Source of the DNA: JBBITI01 sp963735055 | Lineage (GTDB): Bacteria > Chloroflexota > Dehalococcoidia > Dehalococcoidales > UBA2162 | Length of the DNA: 64,000 nucleotides | Direction of reading: 5' to 3' | Assembly (NCBI GenBank): GCA_963735055.1 | Contig: CAVTJN010000009.1 | Span: forward strand, 7,431-71,430 | Shown here: positions 37,491 to 46,948 of the stretch, in pieces | Layout of the letters: every line of letters starts with the position of its first letter | How positions within the stretch are numbered: position 1 is the first letter of the stretch | Position numbers and translations under genes: made by a program | Notes under the pieces: generated by a model | The model's input: the letters and a program-made list of their open reading frames with translations, nothing else | Told to the model about the DNA's origin: nothing | Databases searched by the model: none

Positions 37491-37556
37491 ACTAAACACG
37501 AAATACTAAATTCGAAATACGAAACAATGAACTCGAAATACCAAATACAAAACACG
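37491..37556. repeat. AT-rich 60-bp repeat, forward copy
   Basis: A run of near-repeats (ACACGAAATACTAAATTCG, AAATACGAAACAATGAACTC, GAAATACCAAATACAAAACA) very poor in GC compared with its surroundings. A similar block occurs in inverted orientation at 42261-42320, sharing AAATACGAAACAA and the overall order. It lies upstream of the pirin gene. Confidence 0.65.
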
Positions 37557-37579
37557 AGACGTGGCGTGACGGGGACTCG

Positions 37580-37855
37580 CTATCGTGATGGCCGGGCCTG
37601 ACCCCGTGTGGTTGTCCTGCGGTCCAGTTCTTCGAGTGTAATGTATGCCCCGCCTTCTTCCCTGGCCTTCATCACCTCGCGAATATCCTCGTCATCCTCG
37701 ATGATTTCAAGGACCGCCTCACGAATGAGGTTGGCCATCGAAACCCGCCGTTCGAACGCCAGGCGCCGCAGCGCCTCATGGTGCTCCTCGGTCAGAAAAA
37801 TAGTCGTTCTCTTGAGATTGGCCTTTTTCTTGGTTTTCGCTTTGGCAGTCGTCAT
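37580..37855 (-). CDS. Ribbon-helix-helix (CopG-like) DNA-binding protein
   Basis: A 91-residue protein. A Lys-rich N-terminus is followed by LKRTTIFLTEEHHEALRRLA, the beta strand and first helix of a CopG/Arc fold, and by ERRVSMANLIREAVLEIIED, the second helix. The acidic C-terminal half (DDEDIREVMKAREEGGAYIT, LEELDR) resembles the toxin-binding tail of antitoxins. GGAGGTGGCGGAG precedes the start at 37855. No toxin gene was found alongside, so it may be an orphan antitoxin or a stand-alone regulator. Confidence 0.72.
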   Translation of the reverse strand: MTTAKAKTKKKANLKRTTIFLTEEHHEALRRLAFERRVSMANLIREAVLEIIEDDEDIREVMKAREEGGAYITLEELDRRTTTRGQARPSR

Positions 37856-37922
37856 CTCCGCCACCTCCACGATCAGAGTAGCATATAAGCATACGTATGT
37901 CTATATGCTGTCCCACCCCCCA

Positions 37923-37957
37923 ATGTCATTGCGAGAAGCGTGGCGACGAAGCAATCC
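37923..37957. repeat. TCATTGCGAG-type dispersed repeat
   Basis: ATGTCATTGCGAGAAGCGTG followed by GCGACGAAGCAATCCGAA. It is the better preserved of two copies in the window; the other is at 36452-36487. Such elements are common, non-coding and of unknown function. Confidence 0.6.
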
Positions 37958-38147
37958 GAACCGGTGACTTTGCGCTACCAAAACATCGTCATGGCCGGAC
38001 TTGATCCCCTGTGGTTGTCCTCCCGTATCCCGGAGACCAGGCCATCCACGCCGATCGGGGGACCTGTCCTCTTCTCCCCGCCGAGGGAGAAGATTGTGAT
38101 GAGGGGGTCCCGGTGGATGGGAAGGACCATTCCCCCGACCCCATCTG

Positions 38148-38212
38148 GATTCCGGATCAAGTCCGGAATGACGACGCCCCCGCCCCCGTCATGGCCTGGC
38201 TCGACCAGGCCA
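38148..38212. repeat. Module A + module B palindrome pair
   Basis: ATTCCGGA TCAAG TCCGGAAT at 38148-38168 and ATGGCCTGG CTCGA CCAGGCCAT at 38190-38212, both perfect dyads. They are variants of the two palindromes that recur near 52, 56 and 62 kb. Confidence 0.7.
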
Positions 38213-38325
38213 TCCACGCCCCTGGATTCTCTCAAGGACAAGCCTCGAGGACAAGCCTGCTTCCGTGGATCAAGGCGTTGACCATCTTCGACGGGAATGA
38301 CGTAGCCTCGTCACCCTCAATACCG

Positions 38326-38823
38326 TCAGAGCGGGGCGGGGATCTGGGCGGCGAAGGCGGCCACTTTCTGCTGCCACCCCTCCTCCAGCGGCCCCTTCAG
38401 GCCGGTCACCAGGACCTTGCCCTGGGCCACCTTGACCAGGCCCTTCTCCTGCAGTATTTCGTTCATGACGGGGATCACCCGCTGCCACCGGGCCATCTCC
38501 TCGTCGGTGGGTATCCGTCCCGTCTTCCGGTCCGGCTTGGGCGCGCCTTCGGTGGTGAGGATGGCGTACCTGGTACCGGCCGGCAGCCGGGCCTTCTTCA
38601 GGAAACGGCGCATGCCCCAGGTCGGCTTGCCCATGCGCCCCGGGGAGCTGAACAGGTACAGGTCGGCCGGCGGCATCTCCTTCGGCTTGGCATCCCGGAT
38701 ATGATGCACGTTGACGGCGATCCCCCGGGCGGCGGTCTGCTTCTTGAACTCCTCGGCGACCATGGCGCCGTTGCCGTACTTCGAGGCGTGGAAATATTCG
38801 ATCTTTTGGCCTTGCAGCGTCAT
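38326..38823 (-). CDS. Flavodoxin-like protein
   Basis: A 165-residue protein with a flavodoxin-like alpha/beta order: IEYFHASKYGNGAMVAEEF at the FMN phosphate loop, where the usual T/S-x-T-G-x-T has diverged to HASKYGNGA, and ADLYLFSSPGRMGKPTWGMR at the second loop. KGPLEEGWQQKVAAFAAQI ends it. The start at 38823 follows AAGGAGATCTTT. Loss of two Thr/Ser in the first loop leaves FMN binding uncertain. Neighbours give no pathway; it is flanked by repeats. Confidence 0.65.
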   Translation of the reverse strand: MTLQGQKIEYFHASKYGNGAMVAEEFKKQTAARGIAVNVHHIRDAKPKEMPPADLYLFSSPGRMGKPTWGMRRFLKKARLPAGTRYAILTTEGAPKPDRKTGRIPTDEEMARWQRVIPVMNEILQEKGLVKVAQGKVLVTGLKGPLEEGWQQKVAAFAAQIPAPL

Positions 38824-39538
38824 AAAGATCTCCTTCGAGTCTTCCGTGGAAGGACGAGAAGTGGTCAAGGGGTGACCGCCTTCGCGGCGAAGCGCAGAAG
38901 TGGTTGTCCTAGTCTTATCGGAGACCAGAGCGGTCTATCCCATCGCTGTCGTTGAGGGTCGCCTTGACCACCTCTCCACTTGCGTTGTGTTAGATCCACC
39001 ACACTCCCTCGACTCTACCGGAGATCTTACGCTTTCCACCGCCGGATTGCGCCGGGCGTCAGGCTAGTCTACGGCCTGGCCAAGAGGGGAGGTGACATAA
39101 GATTCAGCCCCCGCCTTGACGCGGCGTCACTTAGCTTCATACCCTGGTATGATTGTAGTGTGCCCAGACGGGAGGGCCGTCCTAAATGGGTAAGAGTGCC
39201 AGGGTGGCAATAAGCGCCTTCCCGACATTGTACAGAAATCCACGAGGGGGAGTCGAAAAGTCAACGGGGAGACCCGGATGGTTCTCCCGGCGGGCCGCGG
39301 GCGACTGCTGAATAGGCCCACGAGTCCAGGGCGATCCCAGATATTGGTTCGGGCTTATTCCGACCCCACCCGATCCGGCGGGAGAAGGCGATACATCGGG
39401 CGGGAGCGGCGGTGCTGGTCTGAGGGGAGCCCGGCCTGGGAACCCGTGAGTCCTGGCCTCGTGTCGAGATATGGTGGGCAAGCAGCGTAGTATTGCACGC
39501 CGGCGGTGCCATAGTTTACGACCGGTCCAATCTCCTTC
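38824..39538. other. Long intergenic region
   Basis: About 715 bases with no supported gene. The open frames here have compositions typical of shadows (rich in Arg, Pro, Ser) and no recognisable domain. GGGAGGTGACATAA near 39088 also occurs near 43038 but without longer similarity. Confidence 0.5.
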
Positions 39539-39737
39539 TCAGGTGCTGACCTCTTCGATGATCTCCAGCAAGTCCGTGACTAGGCCGACTCCAGAGGGTG
39601 TTCGTGTGGTCAGGTGGACGCCGATGATTGCCCGCGTTGTTCAACATAACCGTAGCCTGATGAGTGCTTCGAAGTCGCGAAGAGTGACGTCTCGTGTTCC
39701 GCCTCACCTTCTCCAGAAGCTTCTCTTTCGCTGACAT
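39539..39737 (-). pseudogene. HicA-like toxin remnant
   Basis: Reading from ATG at 39737, three frames in turn give MSAKEKLLEKVRRNTRDVTL, RDFEALIR, then YGYVEQRG, then LTTRTPSGVGLVTDLLEI and IEEVST with a stop at 39539. This order resembles small HicA-type mRNA interferases (KLL.K....R...F..L.R..GY....GSH). The conserved Gly-Ser-His segment is not visible and there are at least three shifts. No HicB antitoxin is adjacent. The assignment rests on pattern memory and is tentative. Confidence 0.4.
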
Positions 39738-39937
39738 CCACCAGACCTGGGCGACTGTCTGCCTCCTTGGCTCTCCTCCCGGGTTTCCCGTATGGTACCA
39801 CAGGCGATACCACTAGTCAAGAAACCAGGCCATTGACCCAGTCATCCAAACACCCCCCCACCATTGCGAAGGTCGTTCTGCGCGAGCCGACTGACCACCC
39901 TCAATGTCGAAAAACAGAAAGCGGTCGACGCTGCCCT

Positions 39938-40664
39938 TCACTTCGCCCTCGGCATGGACGGGTAGGCCAGCGTGTCGAATATCCGGTGCGCGCCGCCCCC
40001 CCATTCCCGCCATTCCGTGCGACGGAACCGTAGGGACAAGGCGATGGCCGGTTCCAGGCCCGGCTGACGCCACTGATTCCTTACGCCGCGACGTTCGTCC
40101 ACAAGGAACGCCCGGACCGCGTGCACCGGCACCGCCAGTCCGGTGTCCGACCCGGTCATCATGGTGTTGATGCCCACCAGCCGGCCTTCGGCATCCACCA
40201 GCGGCCCGCCCGAGTTACCCGGCCGGAGAAGCAGGTTGACGGCGACCAGGTCACGGGCAAAGGATACGCCGCAGGTACTCCCCGCCACCCCCCATGACAA
40301 TGCCGGCCGTAGCGACGCCCCGGACGCCCCAGGGGTGTCCCAGGGCCATGACAAACTGCCCGGGTTCAAGGTGGGTCGAGTCGCCCAGGGCGATCGGCGG
40401 AGAGTCCCTCCGCCTCAACGGACAGCGCCGCCAGGTCGCGGTCCCGGTCGATGGCAAGCACCCGGGCGGCCAGCCGGCGGCCGTCGGGCAGGGTTACCCC
40501 GGCGCGGCCGCCGTGACTATAATGTGGGCGTTGGTGACGATCAGCCCCCCGGCCTGCCAGACAATACCCCCCGCCCCGCCGCTCCGGCCGTCCCTCACCT
40601 CCACCAGGCTTGCCCTTACCCGGTCCACCAGGACCGCCATTTCCTCGTTCAATTGAGCCAGCAT
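39938..40664 (-). CDS. Trypsin-like serine protease, HtrA/Deg type without PDZ (several frameshifts)
   Basis: The protein starts at 40664 (MLAQLNEEMAVLVDRVRASL) behind GAGGTGCACGAG. GGLIVTNAHI supplies the catalytic His, DRDLAALSVE (another frame) the Asp, and NLLLRPGNSGGPLVDAEGRL (a third frame) the Ser in GNSGGP. HLEPGQFVMALGHPWGVRGV lies between. It ends near residue 240 with no PDZ domain. Shifts fall near 40500, 40430 and 40290. It has no signal peptide. It is a shorter paralogue of the protease encoded 370 bases upstream and may be a decayed or degenerate duplicate. Confidence 0.65.
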
Positions 40665-41034
40665 CTCGTGCACCTCAAGAAGCGTTAGCGACTGATTCCG
40701 CCCCCGTTCCCCATTCCCGTGGCCCCCCGTGTCACCGACGGGACGGGACATCCGCCAATCGTTCTGCCTGCCCCCCGCGAGGGGAGCGTCGAAGGGTCAC
40801 CTCCGAACGGGATGCCCACTTCGTCCCTTATCGTCATTCCCGGGCTGGGAATCCAGCGTCCGTCGACCGATCGGTGGCCCGGCCATCCACACCCCATGTC
40901 ATTCGAGGACTCCCTCGAGCGTTCGCGGAGCCGTCGAGGACAAGCGATCAATCCGGGATGCCACTGTTGGTGGTCCTGGATTCCCTCAAGGAATGGAACC
41001 TGAGGAATGACGAGGGAGTCGCCACGCCCCCACC
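40665..41034. other. Spacer between two protease genes, with module-A-like repeat
   Basis: About 370 bases without a gene. CGTCATTCCCGGGCTGGGAA followed by TCCAGCG near 40831-40857 is a degenerate module-A palindrome. The rest holds no recognised signal. Confidence 0.45.
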
Positions 41035-41930
41035 CTACGGCCTCTCCCCAATCGTCGCCCGGCGTTCCTGCACCTGGCCCGCCCGCAGCACCCGGATATC
41101 AACCTCCCGGCCGATCTGGTCCTTGCCCAGGAGCGCCATCAGGTCGTCCCAGTGCCGCACCGGCTGCTGGCCGAGAGTTAGAATGGTGTCACCGAGTACC
41201 AGGCCGGCCCGGTCGCCGGGACTGCCGGCGTCGACCGAGATGATCAGCAGGCCGGTCTCCTGGCCGATCTGGCGGGCCAGTTCCGCCGGGAGACGCACCG
41301 GCTGGATGCCGACCCCGAGGTAGCCCCGGGATATCCGGCCGCGCTTCAGCAGTTCGTCAACGACCTGCCGCACCGTGGCCGTGGGCACGGCGACCGTGGT
41401 ATCCCGGAGGAGCCCCGACGGTGTTCATGCCGATCACCTTGCCTTCCACCGTAACCAGCGGCCCCCCGGAGAACCCCGGGTAGGACGATGTATCGGCCTG
41501 CAGGTAGTGGGCGATGGCGCCCCCCGCCCCCGTCCGCCAGGCTTCGCCGAGGGCGCTGTATGATACCCATGGCGGCCCGGACCGTCTTACCGGGACGGCC
41601 CAGGACAAGCACGATATGCCCGACCCGCAGCTCCTCGGCCCCGGTCCACACCGCCGGGGTGGCGGTCTTGGTATCGATCCGCAGCAGGGCCAGATCGGTG
41701 GTCGGGTCCCGGCCGACCAGCGTCGCCTGGACCAACGTCCCGTCACTCAGCCCGACGCCGATATTCTCGTCGCTGGTAAGGACGTGATTAGCCGTAACCA
41801 CCAGACCGTCCGGCGACCAGATGATGCCGCTGGCGGGCAAGCGCCGGCGGCCCTCGACCCGCACCACTTTATCGGCCACCGATGCCACCGCGGCCGCCAG
41901 ATCAGTCGATAGCGTTGATAGGATTCCCAT
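41035..41930 (-). CDS. HtrA/Deg-type serine protease with PDZ domain (two frameshifts)
   Basis: It starts at 41930 (MGILSTLSTDLAAAVASVAD) behind GGGGAGG. DGLVVTANHVLTSDENIGVG carries the His, GRDPTTDLALLRID the Asp, and TSSYPGFSGGPLVTVEGK the Ser. The C-terminal PDZ domain reads ISRGYLGVGIQPVRLP, VDAGSPGDRAGLVLGDTI and QPVRHWDDLMALL. Shifts occur near 41560 and 41400. About 298 residues joined. With no signal sequence it would be cytoplasmic, unlike DegP. It lies downstream of a LuxR-type regulator in the same direction, though 398 bases away. Confidence 0.75.
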
Positions 41931-42328
41931 GCTCGAACCTCCCCGTTTTTCCAATGCCTTGGTACATTCAGTACCAGCATCAAGTGTCACCCTCGTTAGC
42001 TCACTCGTTTCATCCGTCATGGCCGGTCCGGACTGGTCAGCCTGCCTGCCCACCTGGATTCCGCTTACGCAGGAATGACATCCTGTAGCGGCAGCTGGTC
42101 TGCCCCCGCCATCCAGCCAGCAAGCGGACGTGGGGTCGAAGGAAGCGGAGCGGCGTCGAAGGAAGCGTCATACACTCCATACTAGCCCGCGGGTGTCCGC
42201 CGGGACATCAGGAGATCTATCAGGGGGTACCTGGAAGAAAGGTCAGGCCGCAGCCTGATGGTTTTGGATTTGGTTATTTGGAATTTGTTTCGTATTTAGT
42301 ATTTAGCATTTTAGTGTTTGCGCCACAG
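41931..42328. other. Intergenic region with inverted AT-rich repeat
   Basis: No gene seen. 42261-42320 is the inverted copy of the AT-rich block found at 37491-37556. Around 42040-42075 GGATTCCGCTTACGCAGGAATG is a degenerate module-A palindrome. Confidence 0.5.
42261..42320. repeat. AT-rich 60-bp repeat, inverted copy
   Basis: GTTTTGGATTTGGTTATTTG, GAATTTGTTTCGTATTTAGT and ATTTAGCATTTTAGTGTTTG. Its reverse complement matches the 37491-37556 block over most of its length, with AAATACGAAACAA shared exactly. Confidence 0.65.
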
Positions 42329-42963
42329 CTACAACCTCATCATCCCCATCCTGGTGGCCATGGTGACGGCCTGCGTCCGGCTCTGGGCGCCCATCTTCCC
42401 CAGAATCGAGTTCACGTGGAACTTGACCGTGTGTTCGCTGATGTGAAGGACGGCCGCGATCGACTTATTGGAAGAACCCTCGGCCACCAGTTGCAGGATC
42501 TGCAGTTCGCGCGGGGTGAGGTCCTCCACCGGACGCATCGGTTCGGAGACGGCGGGAGAGGCCACGGGCCCGGCCAGCCGGCCGTCGATGATTTTCAGTC
42601 CTTCAGCCACCGCCCTGATGGCGGCCCCAGGCCGGCCCGCCCCACGCTGCGGGGCAGGACCCCCCGGGCCCCGTGACTCCAGGCCAGCCGCGCCGCCTCA
42701 TCGGTGGCGACGATGGCGATGACCGGCTTGTCCAGGTCGGCCAGGACGGCCAGACGTTCCGGGGATTCGGAGACATCCCAGACCACGATATCCGGGCCAT
42801 AGAGAGCGATATCGTCAACGAGCCGGTCGCTGTCCGGCGTCTGCCCGACGACCGAAAGGCCGGGGAGTTCGCCGACCAGCGCGGCCAACCCCGCCCGGGT
42901 CAGGCTCTCTTCGGCAACCACCAGCACGCGAAGCGGACAGAATCTGACAGGCTCATTACCCAA
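42329..42963 (-). CDS. LuxR/NarL-type response regulator (one frameshift)
   Basis: About 210 residues. The receiver-like domain (LRVLVVAEESLTRAGLAALV, DIVVWDVSESPERLAVLADL) keeps an Asp at the phosphorylation position, but the acidic pair is changed to AEES. After one shift near 42630, LTPRELQILQLVAEGSSNKS and HISEHTVKFHVNSILGKMG form a classic LuxR helix-turn-helix. Joined text reads ARGVLPRSVGRAGLG then AVAEGLKIIDGRL, typical of NarL proteins. No sensor kinase is adjacent. The nearest downstream gene in the same direction encodes an HtrA-like protease. Confidence 0.8.
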
Positions 42964-43155
42964 GTATCAGCGCACCCCACCGCCGAAGTCAAACTGCCCC
43001 GGGTGAACATAAGCGCGGGTGCGAATTGGTCAAGAAGGGAGGTGACATAACACGGGACTAGGGCAAAGGGCTTCGGAAAGCGCGGCTTCTGACCGACCCC
43101 CTAAAGGTCGGGAGATCAGCCTCGGCGGCGCAGGAATGCCTCGACGAGAGGCCGA

Positions 43156-46100
43156 TCAACCTCTGTTCTTGATCCAGGCGGTCAATACGGGGCCTTCCAG
43201 CCTTAGAGTGGTGTTACCCTCTCTGATGTAAACGTCCTTTCCGTCAAGGTGAGCTATTTCTCTGCTCTTTTCGACGTTGACCACACATACCTGCTTGCTC
43301 TCGACGTTTTCGAAAACGACCTTTACCTTCCCCGTGGGCGGTGGCACGAACCGACTGGCAAGGAGACTATGGATCTTCTGCTCAAGCCCATCTCTGTCGC
43401 GCTTGTTGCAGAGGGCATAATCCTTGTCCAACCCAGCTACTTGGCCAGAGTCGGACACTCCTACCAGGAGACTCCCTCCTTCTGTGTTCAAAAAGGCCGC
43501 GATCGTCTTGAGGCTAGCTACCAGAACCCCAGCGTTCTTCTGCCCAGTCTGGGAGTCAGCCTCCAGCGTCTCCTTGAACTCGAGTTTTTCACCTTCTCCC
43601 TGTGCGATGAGTGCCAGAACCGGATTGGACCTCCAATAATCGGGCCCTTTTGTCATCACTAATTCACATCTTGTCAGGTAATCTCTGTACTTCTGTTCGA
43701 TCTCCGCCATTAATCCCTGCGCTTCAGCCAGTTTAGGGTAGCGACGGCAGTACCATAGTTCGACTTCCCTAACATCCTCCTCATTCAACCCGTATATCTC
43801 GTATATCAACGCGTCTATTCCCTTCTGGTCAGTTGAGTAGTCGTATCTGCCGTCAGTCTTCTGCATCCCGACTATACCCTCGACCAAGACCGTAATCGCC
43901 GCCGAGAACTCTTCCGGTATTCGCTCCGGCAGCACCGCGGTCTTTTAATATCCTCAACCTGAGTATGCACTGTGTGGTCCGTGTAGCATTTCTGCAGGTA
44001 TCGCGATAGGGTAGAAGCCATCAACGCTATCATGACAGACTCAGGGAACTTGTCTTGGTAAATGGCTGACCCCTCAGTGTCGAAGACACTCTTGGAGTTG
44101 AACCGGTAGGTTGGAGCATAAAACCCAGTTCTTGAGAAGCTAATACCATTCTTGAAATAAAAGCCCGGGTTTCTTACGACTGCGGCGAGAGTAGTCTCAT
44201 CCTTCTTACCGATCTTCTCCTCTTCCTTCTTCCGTCTCTTGACATCCGCTATTGTCGCCTTCCGCAAGCGTTGCACGGCATCTCGTGACCAGTCTATGAA
44301 GTACTGGGTGGGGACAAAATAGTTTGGAAGCCAACCTCCATCAGGGTCACTCTCTCCGCCTTTGTCATAAGGAGTCGAAATGCCGCCGACCGTACTTGCC
44401 TGGGTCAACTCCATTGAGCCTCTCAGTCGGCGCAAGACCATCCAGCTCTCCCTCGGTGAGCAATTCCCTCTCATCCAGCGTCTGGTAGGTGCCACGAGCT
44501 CCGATCCGCTTACGAAGGTAGTACTCATTGTCTCCCGTTTGCAGACCGACTTTGACTTCTGCCAGCTTGCCCAGACGAACAAAACGTTTGTCGGCTACTC
44601 ATGTAGTCCCTGTAGACGTGGCGAACCGACAAAGAACGAGAGGTTATCATAGGTGGCAACCAGTTGCTGGCGATACGTGTAACGAGCATAAGTCGTTGTA
44701 GTACAGTCCGGACCCCGGGCACTGATGGCAAGCAGATTCTGCTCCAAGGTTTTCCAGTCAGCCGCGGGGAACATTTCGCAAGTCTCCCGCAGTCAACTCA
44801 TGACCTTCTGTTGAGCTCATTTGGGTCGTCGAGAGTATACAAGTGTTGACCGTCGCATCGACATTCACGATGGCAGGTCCAGAAGAGCATGCATCACCTG
44901 TGTTTCATTCAAAAGCCTCTTTCGTAAAGGTCTGTGAGTACGAATGGTCCTCCAGGTATCGGAGACTATGTAGGTCAGGACTCCGCCTTGTCTTAACAGC
45001 TGCAAGCCACGGGCGACAAACAGCCCGTAGCTGTCCTTGCTTTGTGAGTCCTCCCCCTTGACCTTCGGAAAGTACTGAAACCGCAACGGGTCTTCACATG
45101 AAATGCCATAAGGCGGGTTCGCGATGACTGACGTCAAAGCCGCCGCCGGCAAACACATCGACAAAACGCACAGCCCAGTCGAAGCCGCTCACCTCTGCGC
45201 CGGCGCGTACCCAGAGGCGTGTCTGGTCTTCGAGATTCCCTATCTCCTTCTTGATCGCAGCCTTTTCCCCGGGTAGGCGGGTACGCATGTAGGCCGTCGT
45301 CTTCTCTCTCACCTGCTTTGCGAGTTCGCCTACAATAGCTTGCTGTGAGGCTTTGAGGGGATCAGGAGCGGTAAGACTGTCCCCAGCCTCAATCTTGAAA
45401 TCAAGATTCGAAGAGGCTCTGGTCTTCGCCCCCGATATTCGACAGCCAAGGTGAGCCAGAGCCGCAATCTGGCTATGTTGACGGCAAAGGAATCTATGTC
45501 GACGCCGTACAGGTTGTTCTGAATCACCTCCAACTTAAGGTGGTAGTCATCGCGGTCGGTTGGGTTCAGCGACTTGGTATCCAGCAGACGCGTCAGCTGA
45601 TGAAGCTCGTGCAGCATGCCAACCAAGTACGCCTCACCGCCACAGGCTGGGTCGCACACGCGGATGCTACTGAGCTTGCCTAACACCGTCCTGGCCTCAT
45701 GGATGCCAAGGCCAGCCACATCGTGCCGGTCTACCAAGTTCTCGTACCCTCCCAGGTGGGCTTTCAATGCCTCACGGCACATGAACGACACGACTGCTTT
45801 GGGCGTGTAGTAGCTGCCGGTCTCGTGGCGTCCGGTAACCAGCCTCTCGAAGATTTTACCCAACATCTCTGGGTCGACCGCTACTTCCACATCAAGTGGC
45901 GTGCTCTCCATTACCGTGAAATTGAATGCTCCAAACAACTCCTCCAGAATCTTGTCGAAACACTCGTCAGGAATGGTGATCTTGGAGCTCTATCATCGGT
46001 CTCCTCTTCGAAAAGGCCTCCGTTAAGGTACGGCACATCTCCTATGAGGTTGTTTAGAACACCTTTTGAGTTTATGCCGACGATGTTCACGTTGCTGCTG

Positions 46101-46942
46101 TTGTTCAGACCAGCGAAGAACAGGACCTTCAACCTATCACGGTAGAAGCTGTCGCCGTGATCTTTTCTTTTCAGATAGTCATGCCACAGCGAGCTTAAGT
46201 AGTCGGTTTTCGAATCAAACTTCAGCCACCCCTTCTTTTGGATGAAGGCTATGAACATTAGGCGGTTGAACAGCCTTTGGGTATAATAGTCGTTTCTGCT
46301 CCTCGTTCTGAATGCCTTCAATACGGTTCTCGACGTAATCGAATACCTCCTTGTACGCCTTAAAGAACTTGTCAGTGACGGCTTCGACGTCAAATGCTTT
46401 CTGCCATTCTGCAATCCAGGTCTCACGTTGCCAGGAATCTTCGTATTGAAGAGCAGGCAGATTGAACTCGCATACTGTCCTCACCGGGTCCCCGGGATGC
46501 CAACTGAACGTTGCCATCTGGAGCCGAATGGCCTCGTCGCCCTGGAAGTGGGCGAAAGTGAAGCCATCGTCTCCGTACAGGCAGATGAAAAGCAGGTTCT
46601 CCAGATCCCAATACGGTGTGTCAGACCGTTGACCGTGTTTCTTCGCCACCAGACAGCGCAAAACCTGCCGAAGGGTCACGACCGAAACGTCCGGAATGGC
46701 GAAATCCACCACGAATATGCCCCATGGCTGCGGGTCGGCGAACGGCCGGAGCTGATGAATGAGGCCGTCTTTGAGTCGATTGCGGACGTCCTCGGAGAGA
46801 TTAAGGTCTGAGCCGGTCCATTCGAAAGTGATATCACCGAAGTCTGCTTGTGGGAGCTGCCAGTTCAGCTCCTCGCGAAAAAGGTGAGAAGCGAATCGAC
46901 GTTCGTGATCTCACGGACTTTTTGCTCGGCGATCATAGCCAT
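43156..46942 (-). CDS. Eco57I-type N6-adenine methylase fused to C-terminal AlbA_2 domain (many frameshifts)
   Basis: Translation starts near 46942 (MAMIAEQKVREITNVDSLL), seven bases after the helicase gene. Joined frames give an N-terminal domain (GIFVVDFAIPDVSVVTLRQV, FTFAHFQGDEAIR, VCEFNLPAL) and a helical connector (LFNRLMFIAFIQKKGWL). The methylase core has SYYTPKAVVSFMCREAL, motif I as VCDPACGGEAYLVGML, NNLYGVDIDSFAVNIARLRL, and motif IV VIANPPYGISC. A TaqI-like specificity region follows (EVKVGLQTGDNEYYLRK, YDKGGESDPDGGWLPNYFV), ending IYGLNEEDVREVELWY. Then, in one frame, an AlbA_2/Schlafen domain: GEGEKLEFKETL, AAFLNTEGGSLLVGVSDSG, DVYIREGNTTLRL. About 1260 residues with roughly ten shifts. 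It is probably a DNA-modification/defence enzyme. Confidence 0.75.
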
Positions 46943-46948
46943 GCCCCT

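Noticed and set aside
38011..38955. Plus-strand 314-codon open frame over the flavodoxin gene and repeats
   Set aside because: It runs antisense to the flavodoxin-like gene, is made partly of repeat sequence (WIPDQVRNDD and LDQAIHAP are translations of modules A and B) and has no domain.
39080..43045. Shared GGGAGGTGACATAA at about 39088 and 43038 as a repeat or regulatory site
   Set aside because: Only 14 bases are shared, it looks like a ribosome-binding-site-type string, and neither copy precedes a gene.
44380..44652. Plus-strand small open frames within the methylase gene
   Set aside because: They are shadows of the corrected methylase specificity domain on the other strand and have no ribosome site.
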